Assembly: GCF_027158485.1 (NCBI RefSeq)
Contig: NZ_JAMKYJ010000007.1
From: Oxalobacter formigenes
GTDB taxonomy: Bacteria > Pseudomonadota > Gammaproteobacteria > Burkholderiales > Burkholderiaceae_D
Reading direction: 5' to 3' (one strand)
DNA length: 64,000 bases
In this document: positions 61,285 to 64,000 of the stretch, one piece after another
How positions within the stretch are numbered: position 1 is the first letter of the stretch
Layout of the letters: each line of letters opens with the position of its first letter
The notes under the pieces: model-generated
What the model was told of the DNA's origin: nothing
What the model saw: the letters and a program-made list of their open reading frames with translations, nothing else
Database searches by the model: none
Translations under genes and position numbers: made by a program

Positions 61285-61301
61285 AAATGATAATTATTCT
61301 C
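61285..61301 (-). promoter_or_regulatory. Fur box upstream of feoA
   Basis: Read on the minus strand, GAGAATAATTATCATTT agrees with the Fur consensus GATAATGATAATCATTATC at 13 of 17 aligned positions. It lies directly before feoA, so Fe-Fur should repress the operon. Confidence 0.75.
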
Positions 61302-61401
61302 AATTATAAACGTTTCTCTTTGTAAAATACAACAGGCAGGGCTAAGCTTGCGATAAAGTGAGCGGGCCAGCTGACAAATAACCTTGAAACAACGTTAGAA
61401 A

Positions 61402-62823
61402 ATGAGAAAGCTAAGTACATTCTGTCGAAAATGGTTTTCCGGATTGTTTTTTATTCTGGCATTGCCTGTTTTTGCACAGCAATTGCCGTCTTCGGTTAAA
61501 TATGAACTCGAACTGGCAGGTATACCGGAAAATTCTGTCGGGATTGTGGTTGAACAAGTGGACTCAAATGTCTCGCGATTGACTCATAACGCCGATATCG
61601 CTTTTGCACCGGCTTCGACAATGAAGGTGCTTACCACCTATGCTGCGCTTGAATTGCTGGGCCCTTCTTATACATGGGAAACCGGTGCATACATCTCGGG
61701 GAAACCTGAAGATGGTGTTTTATATGGGGATTTGATTATAAAAGGCAGCGGAGATCCTGTTTTCTCACAAAAAGAGTTATGGCTGTTCATACGCCAGATA
61801 CAGGATGCAGGGGTTCGTGATATCCGGGGGAATGTCATTTTAGACAGAAGCGTTTTCAAAACCGGGTCTTTCGATGCTGCCGCTTTCGATGCCGAACCTT
61901 TAAAACCCTATAATGCAGGCCCTGACGCCCTTCTTTTGAATGAAAAGAAAATCGATGTCAGGTTGGTTCCGAATGAATCGGAAAATACGGTCAAAGTGGT
62001 TTTCGAACCACGTCTGGATGGAGTGAAAATCACGCCTCCACTGTTATCGAATGGGGAGTGCGGTAACTGGAAAAAAGACATCGTTCTTCAATTCGATGAC
62101 CGGCATGCCAATTTCGATGGAATATATTCCAGTACCTGTCAGGAAAAAATCTGGTCTGTTCTGCCATATCAAATGAGTAACACACGTTATTTCGAAAGTG
62201 TCTTTTCAACGCTTTGGAAAGAAGCGGGAGGACGTTTCAAAGGAAGGTTTGTCGACGGCACATTGCCGCCGGAGGCATTAAAAATTGCAGAGTGGCGTTC
62301 TCCGGAACTGTCTTCCGTTGTGTCAACCGTAAACAAACACAGCAACAATGTCATGGCACGCCAGTTGTTGCTGGGTATCGGGCATCACGAATTGGGTGAT
62401 AATGCCGATGAATCAATGGGCATTAAGGCTATAAAAAACTGGCTGGCAAGCAAAAATATTTCTTCCGGCGATCTGGTTATCGAGAATGGTTCGGGCTTGT
62501 CCCGTCTGGAAAAAATATCGCCTTTGACGATGAGCCGGATTCTGAAGGCGGCATTTCATTCCCCGGTGATGCCTGAATTGATGTCTTCTTTTCCTATTGC
62601 GGGTAAAGACGGGACGATGTCAAAACGGCTGAAAGAAGATGCGATTGCCGGGAAAGCCCATATCAAAACCGGAGCGATCGACAATGTCAGGGCAATAGCT
62701 GGATACGTTCTGGCAAAAAGCGGACGGCGCTATATTGTCGTTTGCATGGTCAACGATCCGAACGCGAAGCTTTCACGCAATATGCTTAACGAACTGTTGA
62801 ACTGGACTTATGAAAATAACTGA
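61402..62823 (+). CDS. dacB: D-alanyl-D-alanine carboxypeptidase/endopeptidase (PBP4, DacB)
   Basis: A 473-residue periplasmic class C penicillin-binding protein. It has a signal peptide (cleavage near AFA/QQ at 25-26), catalytic Ser72 in the SxxK motif ASTMK, the SxN motif SNN, and KTG in IKTGAIDN. It trims or cleaves peptidoglycan cross-links. Length is typical for DacB. It is divergent from feoA. Confidence 0.95.
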   Translation: MRKLSTFCRKWFSGLFFILALPVFAQQLPSSVKYELELAGIPENSVGIVVEQVDSNVSRLTHNADIAFAPASTMKVLTTYAALELLGPSYTWETGAYISGKPEDGVLYGDLIIKGSGDPVFSQKELWLFIRQIQDAGVRDIRGNVILDRSVFKTGSFDAAAFDAEPLKPYNAGPDALLLNEKKIDVRLVPNESENTVKVVFEPRLDGVKITPPLLSNGECGNWKKDIVLQFDDRHANFDGIYSSTCQEKIWSVLPYQMSNTRYFESVFSTLWKEAGGRFKGRFVDGTLPPEALKIAEWRSPELSSVVSTVNKHSNNVMARQLLLGIGHHELGDNADESMGIKAIKNWLASKNISSGDLVIENGSGLSRLEKISPLTMSRILKAAFHSPVMPELMSSFPIAGKDGTMSKRLKEDAIAGKAHIKTGAIDNVRAIAGYVLAKSGRRYIVVCMVNDPNAKLSRNMLNELLNWTYENN

Positions 62824-62839
62824 ATTTCAACAGTTGTTT

Positions 62840-62959
62840 CTAGTTGAAAAGCCATGCCTTGGCGAAGTAGTAGACGCCCATAATGAGAAAAAAGATGGCA
62901 AGGCCTCGTAAAAAGGTCGTCATCCATCCGGTTTTTTTGGGTTGTTTATCCTGAGCCAT
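62840..62959 (-). CDS. Small single-pass membrane protein, 39 residues
   Basis: A short frame on the minus strand starts MAQDKQPKKTGW and contains one hydrophobic segment (FLRGLAIFFLIMGVYYFA), then AKAWLFN and a stop. The charged N-terminus followed by a single helix is typical of small inner-membrane proteins. It converges with dacB, 16 bp away. No family is recognised; there is no obvious ribosome-binding site beyond a purine-rich stretch. Its existence needs homologs or proteomics. Confidence 0.5.
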   Translation of the reverse strand: MAQDKQPKKTGWMTTFLRGLAIFFLIMGVYYFAKAWLFN

Positions 62960-62992
62960 TTTTTGTCGTTTGATTGTTTTGAACGGGCTGTC

Positions 62993-63036
62993 TTTTTCAC
63001 CGGAGCCGGTATGTGAAAGACGGCGCCGGTGAAAAA
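62993..63036. other. Long inverted repeat between the small membrane gene and the secreted protein gene
   Basis: TTTTTCACCGG (62993-63003) and CCGGTGAAAAA (63026-63036) are perfect 11-bp complements with a 22-nt loop. It lies upstream of both divergent genes. It could be an operator or a transcript hairpin. Confidence 0.55.
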
Positions 63037-63129
63037 TTCTGTTACATATCTTACAGTATATGAATAGGCTGGCGTAACCAATTCCGCTTTAATGTATCTC
63101 ATGACATTCTTTTCCAAGTGGAGAAAATC

Positions 63130-63432
63130 ATGGGAAATGCAAAATTGTTTTCATATCTCGGTTCAATAGTGCTGGCTGCGGGTACTTTTCTATTGCCGGC
63201 TACTGCCAGTGCAGGAAACTGGTCGGTCAATATTGGCGTTCCTGTCGTGGTAGCGTCACCTGTGCCTGCAGTCGTGTATAGCGCACCGGTGGTACCCGTA
63301 ACCACCGTCGTTCAGCCTGCTCCGGTCGTATACCCTTATGTTTCGGGCGTTGTCGTGTCCCGGCATCCGGTTCCTCATTATTACCGTGGAAGATATCGCG
63401 GCCATCGCGGATATCACCGTGGTCATCGCTAA
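63130..63432 (+). CDS. Secreted Pro/Val-rich protein with His/Arg/Gly/Tyr-rich tail
   Basis: The 100-residue product has a signal peptide cleaved after ATASA, then a Val/Pro/Ala-rich middle. It ends in a basic, His-rich tail (HYYRGRYRGHRGYHRGHR) that could bind metals. No enzyme motif or known family is recognised, though small exported proteins of this type are common in Burkholderiales. GGAG at 63119-63122 supports the ATG at 63130 over an upstream GTG. The downstream gap to the tRNA cluster (63433-63581) shows nothing else clear. Confidence 0.75.
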   Translation: MGNAKLFSYLGSIVLAAGTFLLPATASAGNWSVNIGVPVVVASPVPAVVYSAPVVPVTTVVQPAPVVYPYVSGVVVSRHPVPHYYRGRYRGHRGYHRGHR

Positions 63433-63581
63433 ATAGATGTCTGTGCAGGATTATTGTGGTTTTTTTGTTAAAAGCGACGATTCGACGAGTCCGGATTCAA
63501 CCTTAAAGCGTTCAAAGGCCATTTGAGGCGTATAATTGCGCGAAAATCAAATCAAATTGTTGTTTATCTGAAATAGGTGCG

Positions 63582-63610
63582 TTGACTTGTGTTGCTGTAT
63601 CTGACATAAT
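63582..63610 (+). promoter_or_regulatory. Promoter of the tRNA-Tyr/Gly/Thr (and probably tuf) cluster
   Basis: TTGACT (63582-63587) and CATAAT (63605-63610) are separated by 17 bp, with the tRNA-Tyr beginning 14 nt later. It is a near-consensus sigma-70 promoter. Confidence 0.75.
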
Positions 63611-63624
63611 TCGAGGTTCCTTGC

Positions 63625-63710
63625 GGAGAGGTGGCCGAGTGGTTAATGGCAGCAGACTGTAAATCTGCCCTCTTACGAGTACGCTGGTTCGAATCCAGCC
63701 CTCTCCACCA
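63625..63710 (+). tRNA. tRNA-Tyr (anticodon GTA)
   Basis: An 86-nt class II tRNA with a long variable arm and encoded CCA. Acceptor GGAGAGG pairs with CCTCTCC. The loop ACTGTAAAT carries anticodon GTA at 63659-63661. Confidence 0.96.
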
Positions 63711-63739
63711 CAAGATTAGGCAAAATGAAAGTAGCGAGT

Positions 63740-63813
63740 GCGGGTGTAGCTCAATGGTAGAGCCGAAGCCTTCCAAGCTTAAGACGAGGGTTCGATTCCC
63801 TTCGCCCGCTCCA
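63740..63813 (+). tRNA. tRNA-Gly (anticodon TCC)
   Basis: A 74-nt tRNA with CCA encoded. Acceptor GCGGGTG pairs with CGCCCGC (one G-U), the T-arm has GGTTCGATTCC, and anticodon TCC lies at 63772-63774. Confidence 0.96.
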
Positions 63814-63835
63814 GTCATTTTGCTAAAGATTAGTT

Positions 63836-63910
<75 letters not shown>

Positions 63911-64000
63911 CAGATTGTGCTTTTCAAAAATGGTGTTTTGTTTGCATCGCGTAGAAGTCGGGCGTGGGTCTTGATATTCTCTTCATTAGTTAGGAGTTGA
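63911..64000 (+). promoter_or_regulatory. Leader running into a gene past the right edge, probably tuf
   Basis: No gene lies in these 90 bases. An AGGAG at 63992-63996 sits a few bases from the edge, where a start codon is expected. The tRNA-Tyr-Gly-Thr order normally precedes tufB in proteobacteria, so the elongation factor Tu gene is predicted next. Confidence 0.55.

Noticed and set aside
62920..63117. A 65-codon minus-strand frame across the 62993-63036 inverted repeat
   Set aside because: It overlaps the more plausible 39-residue gene in another frame, has no signal or membrane logic, and runs through the long inverted repeat.

Overview
The window reads as a chromosomal, almost entirely housekeeping segment of a betaproteobacterium of the order Burkholderiales. 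The most likely family is Oxalobacteraceae, and the moderate base composition (neither AT- nor GC-rich by eye) and gene content would suit an Oxalobacter-like organism. That last step is inference from gene order and protein character, not from a search. The supporting orders are lolB-ispE-tRNA-Gln-prs-rplY, ptsN-hprK-rapZ, fur/bamE-dapB-leuS-lptE-holA-proA, and tRNA-Tyr-tRNA-Gly-tRNA-Thr leading to a probable tuf gene just past the right edge.

Layout. 1-2.7 kb: 3' end of transketolase, gapA and a nitroreductase. 2.7-8.1 kb: hslVU, then rep, slyX, a DUF2288 gene and pth. 8.2-12.9 kb: a duplicated tRNA-Gln/prs unit around rplY, followed by ispE and lolB. 13-19.1 kb: mutY, rapZ-hprK-ptsN (nitrogen PTS and HPr control), queF and ilvA. 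19.2-25.5 kb: a YqaA-type membrane protein, a HIT protein, ubiE, a Tim44-like membrane protein, ubiB, a sodium:solute symporter and an FmdB zinc ribbon. 25.6-28.8 kb: aspS, nudB and a periplasmic parvulin. 29-36.8 kb: a peptide ABC importer that carries a secreted M3 oligopeptidase gene between its binding-protein and permease genes. 36.8-42 kb: mscS, yaeQ, an esterase, mog, darP and pmbA. 42-44.8 kb: folate pABA genes, with PabA and PabB fused. 44.9-54.5 kb: an RNA methyltransferase, proA, holA, lptE, leuS, dapB, a strongly extended bamE, and fur. 54.6-64 kb: a ClC channel facing a MarR regulator, groSL under CIRCE, feoAB plus a Cys-containing small protein under a Fur box, dacB, two small orphan genes, and three tRNA genes.

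How the genes work together. Envelope biogenesis is strongly represented (lolB, lptE, bamE, periplasmic PPIase, dacB). Translation and its supply lines are also prominent (aspS, leuS, pth, rplY, tRNAs, prs). Iron is handled by fur plus a Fur-box-controlled feoAB, and proteostasis by hslVU and the HrcA/CIRCE-type groSL. I saw no transposase, integrase, prophage, CRISPR array or defence island.

The most unusual features are the duplicated tRNA-Gln/prs module, whose two tRNAs now carry different anticodons; the BamE lipoprotein with about twelve xEPVKx hexads; the peptidase embedded in a peptide-importer operon; and a MarR-type palindrome between clcA and a MarR gene. I did not find a convincing entirely new multi-gene system.
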